Positions 35,221 through 43,036 of a stretch of 64,000 nucleotides of DNA are shown piece after piece (the stretch's first letter is position 1; each line of letters begins with the position of its first letter). The notes beneath the pieces were generated by a model that worked only from the letters and a program-made list of their open reading frames with translations, was not told the origin of the DNA and searched no databases. Made by a program: the position numbers and the translations under genes. Source of the DNA: JADJNY01 sp046349615 (GTDB lineage Bacteria > Planctomycetota > UBA1135 > GCA-002686595); the NCBI GenBank assembly GCA_046349615.1, contig JAXMBZ010000007.1:136530-200529 (forward strand). The letters run 5' to 3'.

Positions 35221-37329
35221 CTACTCCTTCGCGTCGGCCGCGCCGCGGAACATCAGGAAGCCGAGCAGGAGCAGCACGCCGAGGCCGAAGAGGTCGCTCG
35301 CGGCGAGGTCCGGGAACCACTTGCCGAGCACAGCGATCTCCGGGTGCAGCCCCGCGTCGCGGTCGAAGCCGGGGAGGAAGCCCTGCATCGCCGCGAGGAT
35401 CCCGAGGATCGACGCCCCCGCGATCAGGCCCGAGCACCAGAGCACGCCCTGCGGCTCGTCCTCCGCGTCGGGCTCGCGCTTGTAGAGCTTGTCCGCGACG
35501 AAGCGCACCGCGCCGCCGAGGAACACGGGCATGGTCGACGAGAGCGGCAGGTAGACGCCGACCGCGAACGTCAGCGAGCGGAAGCCCATGAGCTCGATGA
35601 ACACGGCGATCGCCGCGCCGATCAGGATCAGGTCCCACGGGAGCTTGTGCGTGAGCAGCCCGTCGATCACGACGGACATGAGCTTCGCCTGCGGCGCCTG
35701 CAAACGTCCGGCGCCGATGCCGTCCTCGCGCTGGATCTTCGCTTCGTTCGTCGCGCGGTCGACGAGGTAGATGCCGGGGGCGACGCCCGCGGGGACCTCG
35801 TCGGAGTTCAAGCGCACGAAGGCGAACGTGCCGGGGCTGTCGACGCTCGTCGTGTCCTCCGCCTTCGCCACGAGCGCCGGCTGCACCGCGAACGGCTGCG
35901 CGAGCACGTGCTCGCGCGTCTCGGCGAGGTTGAGCAGGTACGCGGTCCAACCGACCGCGAGCACGGACGTCAAGACGCCGATCAGGAGCGCCGTCTGCTG
36001 CTTCACCGGCGTCGAGCCGACGAGGAAGCCCGTCTTCAAGTCCTGCGAGCACGTCCCCGCGTTCGAGATCGCGATGCACACGACGGCGCCGATCATCAGC
36101 GCGAGGCGCGAGTAGCTCGAGCCCTCCCACCCCGCGAGCAGGAACGCGCCGCACGTCGCCATGAGCACGCCGATCGTCATCCCGGAGAGCGGACACGACG
36201 ACGAGCCGACCTCGCCCGTGATGCGCGACGAGACGACGCTGAACAGGAAGCCGAGGACGAGGATCAGGAACGCGCCGAGCAGCGTCATCTGGAACGCGGG
36301 CACGAGCCAGATGAACACGACGATCGCGAGCGCGCCGACGAGCAGCACGGGCACCGGCGTGTCGCGGTCGAGGCGCGAGGTCGACTGCGCGCCGCCCGCG
36401 CCGCCGAAGAGCGAGCCCGCGGACGCGCGGATCGACGACACGATCGACGGCAGCGCGCGAGCGAGCGCGAAGAGCCCGCCCGCGGCGACCGCGCCCGCGC
36501 CGATGTGCTTCACGTAGTTCGACCAGACCGCGGCGGGCGACATGTCGCGGATCAACGTCGCCGCGGGGGCGAGCGGCTCGGTGAGGCCCGAGCCGAAGAG
36601 CAGGATCAGCGGCACGAGGATCAACGACGCGAGCACGCTGCCCGCGACCATCATCACCGACGTGCGGTAGCCGATGATGTAGCCGACGCCGAGCAGCTCG
36701 GGCGCGACGTCGCAGCCGAGCTCCGCGCCGCGGAAGCCGGTGATCGCCGTGCCGATCGACGCCTTGACGCCGCCGAAGAGCGCTTGGAACGCCTTGAAGA
36801 GCGCGCCGATGCCGAGGCCGACGAAGACCTTCTTCGCCGACGTGCCGCCCTTCTCGCCCGCCTGCAGGATCTCGGCGCACGCCTTCCCCTCGGGATAGCG
36901 AAGCACGCCGTGCTCCTTGACGATCAGGTAGCGGCGCAGCGGCACCATCATCAAGACGCCGAGCACGCCGCCCGTCACCGCGATCAACGCGGTGAGGCCG
37001 ACCTGCAGCGGATACCCGAGGAAGATCAGCGCGGGCACCGTGAACACGACGGCGCCCGCGACGGACTCGCCCGCGGAGCCCGTCGTCTGCACGATGTTGT
37101 GCTCGAGGATCGCGCGCTGGCCTTTGCGGCGGCGGATCGCCCAGATCGCGAGCACCGCGATCGGCACGGAGGCCGACGTCGTGAGCCCGACGCGCAAGGC
37201 GAGGAACGTCGACGCCGCGCCGAACACGACGCCGAGGACGGCGCCGAGCACGATCGAGCGCAGCGTGAGCTCGGGCTGGTCTTCGCTCGCCGGGACGGAC
37301 GGAGTGTGCTCCAGCACGCGCTCGCTCAT
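35221..37329 (-). CDS. OPT-family oligopeptide transporter
   Basis: A 702-residue polytopic membrane protein of the oligopeptide transporter (OPT) family, which imports peptides or metal-chelates by proton symport. About 14-16 hydrophobic helices are visible. Family motifs are SIVLGAVLGVVFGAASTFLALRVGL, NIVQTTGSAGESVAGAVVFTVPALIFLG, GGVLGVLMMVPLRRYLIVKEHG and YPEGKACAEIL. Late segments ...QDLKTGFLVGSTPVKQQ, MSVVIDGLLTHKLPWDLILIG and YLPLSSTMPVFLGG also match. A soluble loop of about 85 residues (FAVQPALVAKAEDTTSVDS...) interrupts the membrane domain near 475-560 and is absent from the paralogue. The ATG overlaps the upstream stop (ATGA). Substrate unknown. Confidence 0.9.
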   Translation of the reverse strand: MSERVLEHTPSVPASEDQPELTLRSIVLGAVLGVVFGAASTFLALRVGLTTSASVPIAVLAIWAIRRRKGQRAILEHNIVQTTGSAGESVAGAVVFTVPALIFLGYPLQVGLTALIAVTGGVLGVLMMVPLRRYLIVKEHGVLRYPEGKACAEILQAGEKGGTSAKKVFVGLGIGALFKAFQALFGGVKASIGTAITGFRGAELGCDVAPELLGVGYIIGYRTSVMMVAGSVLASLILVPLILLFGSGLTEPLAPAATLIRDMSPAAVWSNYVKHIGAGAVAAGGLFALARALPSIVSSIRASAGSLFGGAGGAQSTSRLDRDTPVPVLLVGALAIVVFIWLVPAFQMTLLGAFLILVLGFLFSVVSSRITGEVGSSSCPLSGMTIGVLMATCGAFLLAGWEGSSYSRLALMIGAVVCIAISNAGTCSQDLKTGFLVGSTPVKQQTALLIGVLTSVLAVGWTAYLLNLAETREHVLAQPFAVQPALVAKAEDTTSVDSPGTFAFVRLNSDEVPAGVAPGIYLVDRATNEAKIQREDGIGAGRLQAPQAKLMSVVIDGLLTHKLPWDLILIGAAIAVFIELMGFRSLTFAVGVYLPLSSTMPVFLGGAVRFVADKLYKREPDAEDEPQGVLWCSGLIAGASILGILAAMQGFLPGFDRDAGLHPEIAVLGKWFPDLAASDLFGLGVLLLLGFLMFRGAADAKE

Positions 37330-39410
37330 GACTTCATCGGCTTCATCGCGACCCGGTAGAGGATCGTGCAGAGCACGAGGAACGAGCCGACGCCGAGCAG
37401 GCTGTAGCCGCCGTCGCCGAGCGCGCCGGTCAGGTTGTGCTCGAGGCTGAGCTTCCCGATCGCCGCCGCGACCGTGTCGTCCGCCTGGAGCGCCGCGACG
37501 ACGACGCCCGCGAGCGCGCCGCCGGCGACGAGACCGGTCGAGAACAGACTGCCGGGACCGAGTTCGTCGTCGCCGTGCGCGGCCGCGGCGCCCTTCTTCT
37601 TCTGGCGCCAGTCGACGAGGCCCTTGAGCATGCCGCCCGCGAAGATCGGCAGCGTCGTCGAGAGCGGCAGGTACGCGCCGACCGCGAACGACAGCGGGCT
37701 GACGCCGCAGAGTTGGATCGTGACCGCGAGGAACACGCCCACCAGCACGAATTGCCAGTCGAGGTTCTGCGCGAGCAGGCCCTTGATCAGCGTGGCCATC
37801 AGGGTCGCCTGCGGCGCCGCGTACTTCTCGCCGATGTTGTGCACCATCGTCCCATCGGGACCCAGGTGCGGGTTGTCGAGCACGTTGATCGTGAGACCGA
37901 TCACCGCCGCAGCGGCGACCGCGCCGAACATCAGGCCGATCTGCTGGTACTTCGGCGTCGCGCCGACGAGGAAGCCGGTCTTCAGGTCCTGGCTCGTGGC
38001 CCCCGCGTTCGCGGCCGCGATGCACACCATGCCGCCGACGCAGAGCGCCATCGGCTGGTAGAGATCGCCCGTCCAACCGATGCCGACGAAGATCAGGCAC
38101 GTCGCCATCAAGGTCGCGATCGTCATGCCCGAGATCGGGTTCGACGACGAGCCGATGATGCCGACGATGCGCGACGCGACCGTCACGAAGAAGAAGCCGA
38201 AGACGACGATCAGGATGCCGAGCAGGATCTTCCCGAGCAGCGTGCCCGGGATGAACGGGAGGAACGCGAGGATCGCGACGAGCACGACGCTGCCGATGAG
38301 CACGACCGAGAGCGGGAGGTCGCGCTCCGTGCGCTTCACGGCCGCGACGGCGGCGCCCGAGCCGGACTTGATCGAGGCCAGGCTGCCCTTGAAGCTCGAC
38401 ACGATCGTCGGGAGCGTCTTGATCAGCGTCATGAACCCGCCCGCGGCGACGGCGCCCGCGCCGATCTGGCGGACGTAGGCGCGGTAGACGGCCATGTTCA
38501 GCGCCGCGAACTCGTGCTTCACGGGATCCCAGCCGAACTTGCCGGGAAGCGTGACGTCCTTGATCTCACCGAGCTTCACGAGCTGGGCCGCGATCATGTC
38601 CGCCGGCACGAGCGACGCCAGCAGCGGGATCAGGCCGAGCCACGCGAGCACGCCGCCCGCGACCAGGATCGCGGAGATGCGCGGTCCGATGATGTAGCCG
38701 ACGCCGAGGTACTCGGGCGTGATGTCCGCGCTGACGGTCGCGGCCGGGAACACCTTGCTCTTCGCCGCGCTGACGTAGGTGACCGTCTCGCGCACGACGA
38801 GCAGGATCTTCTGCAGCGTCGCGTACACGAACGCGATCCCGAGGCCGAGGAACGCCGTCTTCGCGAGGTCGCCGCCCTTCTCGCCCGCGATCAGCACCGA
38901 GGCGCACGCGGTGCCCTCGGGATACGGCAGGTTCCCGTGCTCGTTCACGATGAGCGCGCGCCGCAGCGGGATCATCATCAGCACGCCGAGCGCGCCGCCG
39001 AGCAGCGCGAGCGTGAAGATCGTCCAGTAATTGAAGTAGCTCGCTCCGACGCTCGCGCCGTCCTGCCCGCGCGCGAGGAAGAGGAACCCCGGCAGCGTGA
39101 ACACGACGCCCGCGGCGATGCTCTCACCGGCCGAGCCGATCGTCTGCACGATGTTGTTCTCGAGGATCGTCGAGCCCCCGAGCTTCTTCAGCAGCGAGAT
39201 CGACAGCACCGCGATCGGGATCGACGCCGAGACCGTGAGGCCCGCCTTCAGCGCGAGGTACACCGTCGACGCGCCGAAGATCAGCCCGAAGAACACGCCG
39301 ATGATCACCGACTTCACGGTGAACTCGGCGATCGTCTGGTCGTGGCGGATGAACGGCTGGTGCTCCGCCGCTTGCGCGGGCGGCGTGATCGGGGGGGGCT
39401 TCTCTCCCAC
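37326..39410 (-). CDS. OPT-family oligopeptide transporter, paralogue
   Basis: A 694-residue OPT-family permease with the same order of motifs as its neighbour: SVIIGVFFGLIFGASTVYLALKAGL, NIVQTIGSAGESIAAGVVFTLPGFLFL, GVLMMIPLRRALIVNEHGNLPYPEGTACASVL, ATSQDLKTGFLVGATPKYQQIG, MATLIKGLLAQNLDWQFVLVG and YLPLSTTLPIFAGG. It starts with GTG at 39410, preceded by GAGGAGGAG as Shine-Dalgarno. The two genes overlap by 4 bp. As OPT proteins normally act alone, the pair may have different substrates or form a heteromer. Confidence 0.9.
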   Translation of the reverse strand: MGEKPPPITPPAQAAEHQPFIRHDQTIAEFTVKSVIIGVFFGLIFGASTVYLALKAGLTVSASIPIAVLSISLLKKLGGSTILENNIVQTIGSAGESIAAGVVFTLPGFLFLARGQDGASVGASYFNYWTIFTLALLGGALGVLMMIPLRRALIVNEHGNLPYPEGTACASVLIAGEKGGDLAKTAFLGLGIAFVYATLQKILLVVRETVTYVSAAKSKVFPAATVSADITPEYLGVGYIIGPRISAILVAGGVLAWLGLIPLLASLVPADMIAAQLVKLGEIKDVTLPGKFGWDPVKHEFAALNMAVYRAYVRQIGAGAVAAGGFMTLIKTLPTIVSSFKGSLASIKSGSGAAVAAVKRTERDLPLSVVLIGSVVLVAILAFLPFIPGTLLGKILLGILIVVFGFFFVTVASRIVGIIGSSSNPISGMTIATLMATCLIFVGIGWTGDLYQPMALCVGGMVCIAAANAGATSQDLKTGFLVGATPKYQQIGLMFGAVAAAAVIGLTINVLDNPHLGPDGTMVHNIGEKYAAPQATLMATLIKGLLAQNLDWQFVLVGVFLAVTIQLCGVSPLSFAVGAYLPLSTTLPIFAGGMLKGLVDWRQKKKGAAAAHGDDELGPGSLFSTGLVAGGALAGVVVAALQADDTVAAAIGKLSLEHNLTGALGDGGYSLLGVGSFLVLCTILYRVAMKPMKS

Positions 39411-39544
39411 GCGCTCCTCCTCGTCGGATCGTGGCGGACGTTCGGATCGCCGTGGAATCCCTCGCGGCCTGGTCGGCCGATTCCCGGCCCGGGGATGCTA
39501 CCCGCGAGCCCCCGGGGATCAAGGCGGGACGTGCCGCGAACCGC

Positions 39545-40720
39545 TCAGGGCGTCACGCGATGGAGCACGCCCGCGGTCGCGTCGAGCACGTAGAGCACGC
39601 CGCCGGCGGTCTCCGTGAGCGAGAACGCGTGCCCCGCGGGGAAGTCCGGTGCGCCGACCGCGGTCGCGCAGTCGACGGCGAGCGGGCAGTCGCAGGTCCC
39701 GTCGAGCGCGCGGCGGCGGAGCACGCCGCTCTCGGAGTCGATCCAGTAGAACTCGCCCGTGCTCGTCACGAACGGCGCGACGGGCGCGTCGAGCTGCGCG
39801 CCGGCGAGCGAGGCGCCCTCCGTCGTCGCGGCCGTGCCGTCGCCTGCGAGCGTGGTCGAGCTCCCGAAGAAGCCGCCGAACGGACTCGGCGCGCCCACGG
39901 TGATCGCGCGCAGTCGGTTTCCGTAGCCGTTCGCGCCGCGCTCGCTGACGACGAGCCCGTTCGCGCACGAGAGCGCGAGACCGGTCGGCGTGTCGAAGTA
40001 GACGGACGAGAGGCTCCCGTCGGCGAAGAGCGCGAGGCCCTGACCCGCGACCGTGCGCACGAAGCCGCCTTCGACGACGCGCACGGCGTGGTTGCCCGGG
40101 TCCGCGACGAACACGCGCGGGGTCGCTTCGCCCGTCGGGCAGATCGCGGAGGTCTCCGTGAAGCTGAAGCGCGCGCGGCCGGCGCTCCCCGTCGCGGCGC
40201 CGTCGGCGAAGCCCGGCACGATGTTCGGCTCGCCGGCCCAGAACCCGAGCGTGTTCGGCGTCGCGCGGTCGACCGAGAGCAGCGTGTTCGACGTTCGCTC
40301 CTGCACGAGCAGCGTGTCCGCGTCGAGCACCGCGATCGCGCCGAGCGCGGGTGCGTCGGAGATGCCCGCGAACGAGAGGAGCGCCGCGACCGCGCCGCTC
40401 GACACGAGCTCCGTCTCCACCGGCGTCGCGCCGGAGACGTCGATCGCGACGACGGTGCCGTTCGCGCCCGTCGCGTAGAGGAGCTCGGCGTCGCCCGCCG
40501 CGGCGAGCGCGGAGTCGTCGGTCGCGACGAAGGTCGTCAGCGTGACCGTCGACGTCGACTGCGGCGCCGTGAAGGTCTGCGCGGGGCCGCTGCAGCCGTT
40601 CATGCCCGCGGCGTTCGGCACGAGCGCGGCGCCGGCGCTCCCGCCGTCTCCGCTCGCGTTGCGGCAGGCGGCGACGAACGGAGCGGCGAGGAGGAGCGAG
40701 GCGAGTGCGGCGCGCGACAT
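39545..40720 (-). CDS. NHL-type beta-propeller lipoprotein
   Basis: A 391-residue exported protein with signal peptide and lipobox in MSRAALASLLLAAPFVAACRN (Cys19). The rest shows NHL/six-bladed propeller repeats: FADGAATGSAGRARFSFTETSAIC, VFVADPGNHAVRVVEGGFVRTVAGQG, FADGSLSSVYFDTPTGLALSC and LYVLDATAGVLHRV. Such propellers bind ligands or partners at the surface. The ATG at 40720 is preferred over one 12 codons upstream because it starts the signal peptide and has TATCTT 7 nt before it. It shares a structured 167-bp region with the divergent TerB-like gene. Confidence 0.75.
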   Translation of the reverse strand: MSRAALASLLLAAPFVAACRNASGDGGSAGAALVPNAAGMNGCSGPAQTFTAPQSTSTVTLTTFVATDDSALAAAGDAELLYATGANGTVVAIDVSGATPVETELVSSGAVAALLSFAGISDAPALGAIAVLDADTLLVQERTSNTLLSVDRATPNTLGFWAGEPNIVPGFADGAATGSAGRARFSFTETSAICPTGEATPRVFVADPGNHAVRVVEGGFVRTVAGQGLALFADGSLSSVYFDTPTGLALSCANGLVVSERGANGYGNRLRAITVGAPSPFGGFFGSSTTLAGDGTAATTEGASLAGAQLDAPVAPFVTSTGEFYWIDSESGVLRRRALDGTCDCPLAVDCATAVGAPDFPAGHAFSLTETAGGVLYVLDATAGVLHRVTP

Positions 40721-40727
40721 GCCACGG

Positions 40728-40733
40728 AAGATA
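40728..40733 (-). promoter_or_regulatory. -10-like hexamer, possible leaderless promoter
   Basis: On the minus strand TATCTT ends 7 nt before the ATG of the NHL-type lipoprotein gene. Confidence 0.4.
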
Positions 40734-40749
40734 GCGAGCCGGCGCCCTG

Positions 40750-40814
40750 CTCGCACGAACGCCGCCCGCTTCGCGCGAGCGATCCGCTCGCCGTGCGAGC
40801 CGGACGTTCGTGCG
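40750..40814. promoter_or_regulatory. Nested inverted repeats with alternative pairings in a divergent promoter region
   Basis: CGCACGAACG (40752-40761) is perfectly inverted as CGTTCGTGCG (40805-40814). Inside lies GCGAGCG-atc-CGCTCGC (40775-40791). CTCGCACG (40750-40757) can instead pair with CGTGCGAG (40792-40799). The two outer pairings exclude each other. It could be an operator, an attenuator for the TerB-like gene, or a structural palindrome. Confidence 0.4.
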
Positions 40815-40887
40815 GATGGAATCGCCGGGGAGGACTCGTTAGCGTTTCTGGGGCTGCCTCCCCCACGACACCCACCGCGAGACCACC

Positions 40888-41322
40888 ATGGGACTCCTCT
40901 CCAAGCTCACCGGTTTCTCCACCCCGAAGAAGGCCACGGACGACACGCTGCTCTGCGTCGCGATGCTCTTGATGGCGGGCGCGGACGGCTCGATCGACCA
41001 GGGCGAGATGGCCTCCGTCGGCGCGTTCGCGAGCACGCTGCCCGAGTTCAAGGAGCGCGACTTCCGCAAGACCGCCGACGACGCGATCAAGACGATCAAG
41101 AAGTACAAGTCGTTGGGCGAGGCCGTGAACGCGCTCGCCGAGCTCTCGAGCCCCGCGCTCAAGAAGAAGTGCTACGTGCTCTGCGCCGACATCGCGCTCG
41201 CGTCGGGCGACGTCGACGAAGCGGAGGACAAGCTGCTCGAGTCGATGCAGAAGGTGCTCGGCGTCGACGATCAGCTCGCGGCGAAGATCGTCGAGGTCCT
41301 CTCGCTCAAGTACGCGCGCTGA
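40888..41322 (+). CDS. TerB-like (tellurite-resistance B family) protein
   Basis: A 144-residue acidic, all-helical protein. LLCVAMLLMAGADGSIDQGEMASVGAF near residue 21 is the TerB hallmark: a helix followed by an acidic ADGxxDxxE loop thought to bind metal. A second acidic motif, CADIALASGDVDEAEDKLL, sits near residue 97. TerB-like domains occur in tellurite-resistance operons but also widely as general stress or membrane-linked modules; no other ter genes are present, so tellurite resistance should not be assumed. A TAGCGT hexamer lies about 50 nt upstream. Confidence 0.8.
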   Translation: MGLLSKLTGFSTPKKATDDTLLCVAMLLMAGADGSIDQGEMASVGAFASTLPEFKERDFRKTADDAIKTIKKYKSLGEAVNALAELSSPALKKKCYVLCADIALASGDVDEAEDKLLESMQKVLGVDDQLAAKIVEVLSLKYAR

Positions 41323-41463
41323 AAGACGCCGACTCGAGGTTTCGTGCGGGATCGCGGTCGAGTTCACGCCCCGAGGAGCGGCGCGAGGTCCTCGGGACGA
41401 GTCGAGCCCGGATGCAGGCGCGCGAGCACGCGGTGCAAGTCGCACGGCCGTCGCGCGACGAGT

Positions 41464-41880
41464 TCAATCCTCCTCGAGGACCCACAGGCAGCCCGAACGG
41501 TGTGGTCCGAGGACGAGCACGCCCGTGTCGAACGTGGCCTCCGTCACCGGGTCCCACCTCGACAGATGGAACTCGCCGTCGAGTTCCCCGTTCGAGAAGC
41601 AGCGGACGCCCTCCGTGCCGAAAAGCGCGAGGAACTGCGCAGCCAATTCCGATGCGCGCGCCAGCGGCAGGATCTCCGACCTGGTTGCGAGGCCCTCGTG
41701 CAGCAGGCTGCGTACGCGCACGAACGCCGAACGCGCGTCGATCGGAGCGTAGAGGGACGAGTCCGAGTTCAGGCCGAACTCCTCCGCCAACCGAGAGAGC
41801 TTGGGAGTCGCGACGGCGGAGATGCCGCATCGAACGACTCCAGCGTCGCGCTCGGACAGGATGGCTGCAACGACGTCCAC
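41464..41880 (-). CDS. Hypothetical protein in accessory patch
   Basis: A 138-residue protein I do not recognise. The N-terminal half is helical (MDVVAAILSERDAGVVRCG, then SRLAEEFG and RVRSLLHEGLATRSEI); the C-terminal half is beta-like with GVRCFSNGELDGEFHLSRWD and GVLVLGPHRSGCLWVLEED. No signal peptide or membrane helix is seen. Base composition is clearly less GC-rich than in the flanking genes. It starts with GTG, 1 nt from an inverted repeat that borders the spoVR-derived direct repeat. Position and composition suggest recent acquisition together with the MNT/HEPN module. Confidence 0.5.
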   Translation of the reverse strand: MDVVAAILSERDAGVVRCGISAVATPKLSRLAEEFGLNSDSSLYAPIDARSAFVRVRSLLHEGLATRSEILPLARASELAAQFLALFGTEGVRCFSNGELDGEFHLSRWDPVTEATFDTGVLVLGPHRSGCLWVLEED

Positions 41881-42241
41881 GCTGAGTTCAGAGCCTAGCG
41901 AGGTCCGCGCTCGAGAGCGCGGGTGCGGGGCGAACTCAGCCCGCTTCGCTCGTCGGCTTCGCGCCCGGCACGACGGCGTCGCTCGCCTTGATCGTCTCGC
42001 CGTCGCACGTGAGCCGCTTCCCCTGCCCTTCCTCGAGCCTGAGAACGAATGGCACGGACCTCCTCCACGGCCTCACTGCGATCCTCGGCATCCCTTCGGC
42101 GCCGTCCACGTCGAGGCCTCGGCCGTCAAGATCGCCTGGAGCGTGAATCGAGCCCCAAGGGTGGTTCCCGATGCTCGATTCGAGCGATCCGCGCGCGCGG
42201 TTCAGTTGTCGAGCCCCGCGACACGGCGTAGCTTCTCACCC
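41881..42241. other. Intergenic accessory region with inverted repeat and spoVR-derived repeat copy
   Basis: This 361-bp stretch begins with GCTGAGTTC (41881-41889), inverted as GAACTCAGC (41932-41940). Between them is the palindrome CGCGCTC-ga-GAGCGCG (41906-41921). The spoVR-derived copy follows, then about 200 bp up to the MNT gene in which no gene was recognised. On the minus strand a 51-codon frame starting MPRIAVRPWRRS runs into the copied spoVR end, but it has no identifiable function. Confidence 0.5.
41936..42038 (-). repeat. 103-bp perfect direct repeat, displaced copy of the spoVR 3' end
   Basis: Identical over 103 bp to 42934-43036. On the minus strand it encodes the last 33 residues of SpoVR plus the stop codon. 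Its left boundary is exactly the stop codon. The two copies are 998 bp apart and enclose the MNT/HEPN genes. Confidence 0.9.
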
Positions 42242-42532
42242 ATGGTCGGTCTCGACGCCTTGGCGCCGCATCGTGCGCGCATCCTCGAGCTCGCTCGGCG
42301 GCACGGCGTGCGCCGATTGCGCGTGTTCGGGTCGTTCGCGCGCGGCACCGCGCGGGCAGAGAGCGACCTCGACCTGATCGCGGATCTGGAACCGGACCGC
42401 ACCCTCTTCGACTTGGGTGCCTTGGGCATGGACCTCGAGGAGTTGCTCGGTCGCCGCGTCGATCTCGTGACCGAGCCGGCCCTCCACTGGTCCATCCGCG
42501 AGAGCGTCCTCTCGGAGTCGAAGCCGCTTTGA
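42242..42532 (+). CDS. mntA: MNT-type nucleotidyltransferase antitoxin
   Basis: A 96-residue minimal nucleotidyltransferase. The active-site pattern GSFARGTARAESDLDLI (Gly30-Ser31, Asp42, Asp44) matches GSxxRGxxxxxSDxDL of MNT proteins, and VDLVTE follows. In studied MNT/HEPN pairs the MNT protein transfers AMP from ATP onto a tyrosine of the HEPN toxin and so silences it. The stop overlaps the start of the HEPN gene (TTGA). The pair sits between two 103-bp repeats in a patch of lower GC, consistent with horizontal transfer. Confidence 0.87.
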   Translation: MVGLDALAPHRARILELARRHGVRRLRVFGSFARGTARAESDLDLIADLEPDRTLFDLGALGMDLEELLGRRVDLVTEPALHWSIRESVLSESKPL

Positions 42533-42867
42533 AGGACGACCGCCTCCACCTGCGTCACGTGCTCGAGTGCACGACCCGTATCGACTCGTACGTCACGGGT
42601 GGACGCGATGCGTTCCTTCGATCGACGCTCGTGCAGGATGCGGTGCTCCGCAACCTGCAGACGCTGGCCGAGTCGACGCAGCGCATCTCCGAGGAGCGGA
42701 AGTCCGCCCACCCGTCGATCCCGTGGCGCTCGCTCGCCGGCTTCCGGAACCTCCTCGTGCACGGATACCTCGGCGTGGATCTGGTGCAGGTCTGGCGCAT
42801 CGTCGAGCAGGAGCTGCCGATCCTGCGCCGCGAAATCGAGCTCATGCTGCGCGAATTCGGAGCTTGA
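42529..42867 (+). CDS. hepT: HEPN-domain ribonuclease toxin (DUF86 family)
   Basis: A 112-residue all-helical protein with the HEPN RNase motif RX4HXY: Arg73, His78 and Tyr80 in FRNLLVHGYLGVD. The Tyr is the residue AMPylated by the partner MNT in described systems; the Arg and His form the RNase site. Other DUF86 features are QDAVLRNLQTLAES and PSIPWRSLAGFRN. It starts with TTG at 42529, overlapping the mntA stop by 4 bp, so toxin synthesis is translationally coupled to the antitoxin. All motif residues are intact, suggesting a functional toxin. Confidence 0.87.
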   Translation: MKDDRLHLRHVLECTTRIDSYVTGGRDAFLRSTLVQDAVLRNLQTLAESTQRISEERKSAHPSIPWRSLAGFRNLLVHGYLGVDLVQVWRIVEQELPILRREIELMLREFGA

Positions 42868-42933
42868 CGAGTGCGCCTCCCCCGACCGACGGGGGGGCCG
42901 ATTCCCCATGACCCGACGACGGCCCCGCCGCCG

Positions 42934-43036
42934 TCAGCCCGCTTCGCTCGTCGGCTTCGCGCCCGGCACGACGGCGTCGCTCGCCTTGATCGTCTCGCCG
43001 TCGCACGTGAGCCGCTTCCCCTGCCCTTCCTCGAGC
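42934..43036 (-). repeat. 103-bp perfect direct repeat within the 3' end of spoVR
   Basis: The resident copy of the repeat also found at 41936-42038. It ends exactly at the spoVR stop codon and forms the end of the intact gene. Beyond the 103 bp the copies diverge abruptly, with only weak similarity (CACGG-C-T-CTTCCAC-like) for about 30 bp. Confidence 0.9.

Noticed and set aside
40888..41322. Tellurite-resistance locus
   Set aside because: Only a lone TerB-like gene is present; no terC, terD, terZ or related genes lie around it.
41936..42091. Small minus-strand gene (about 51 codons) ending in the copied SpoVR tail
   Set aside because: It has no recognisable start signal, and its N-terminal part matches nothing I know; it is better explained as a duplicated gene end.
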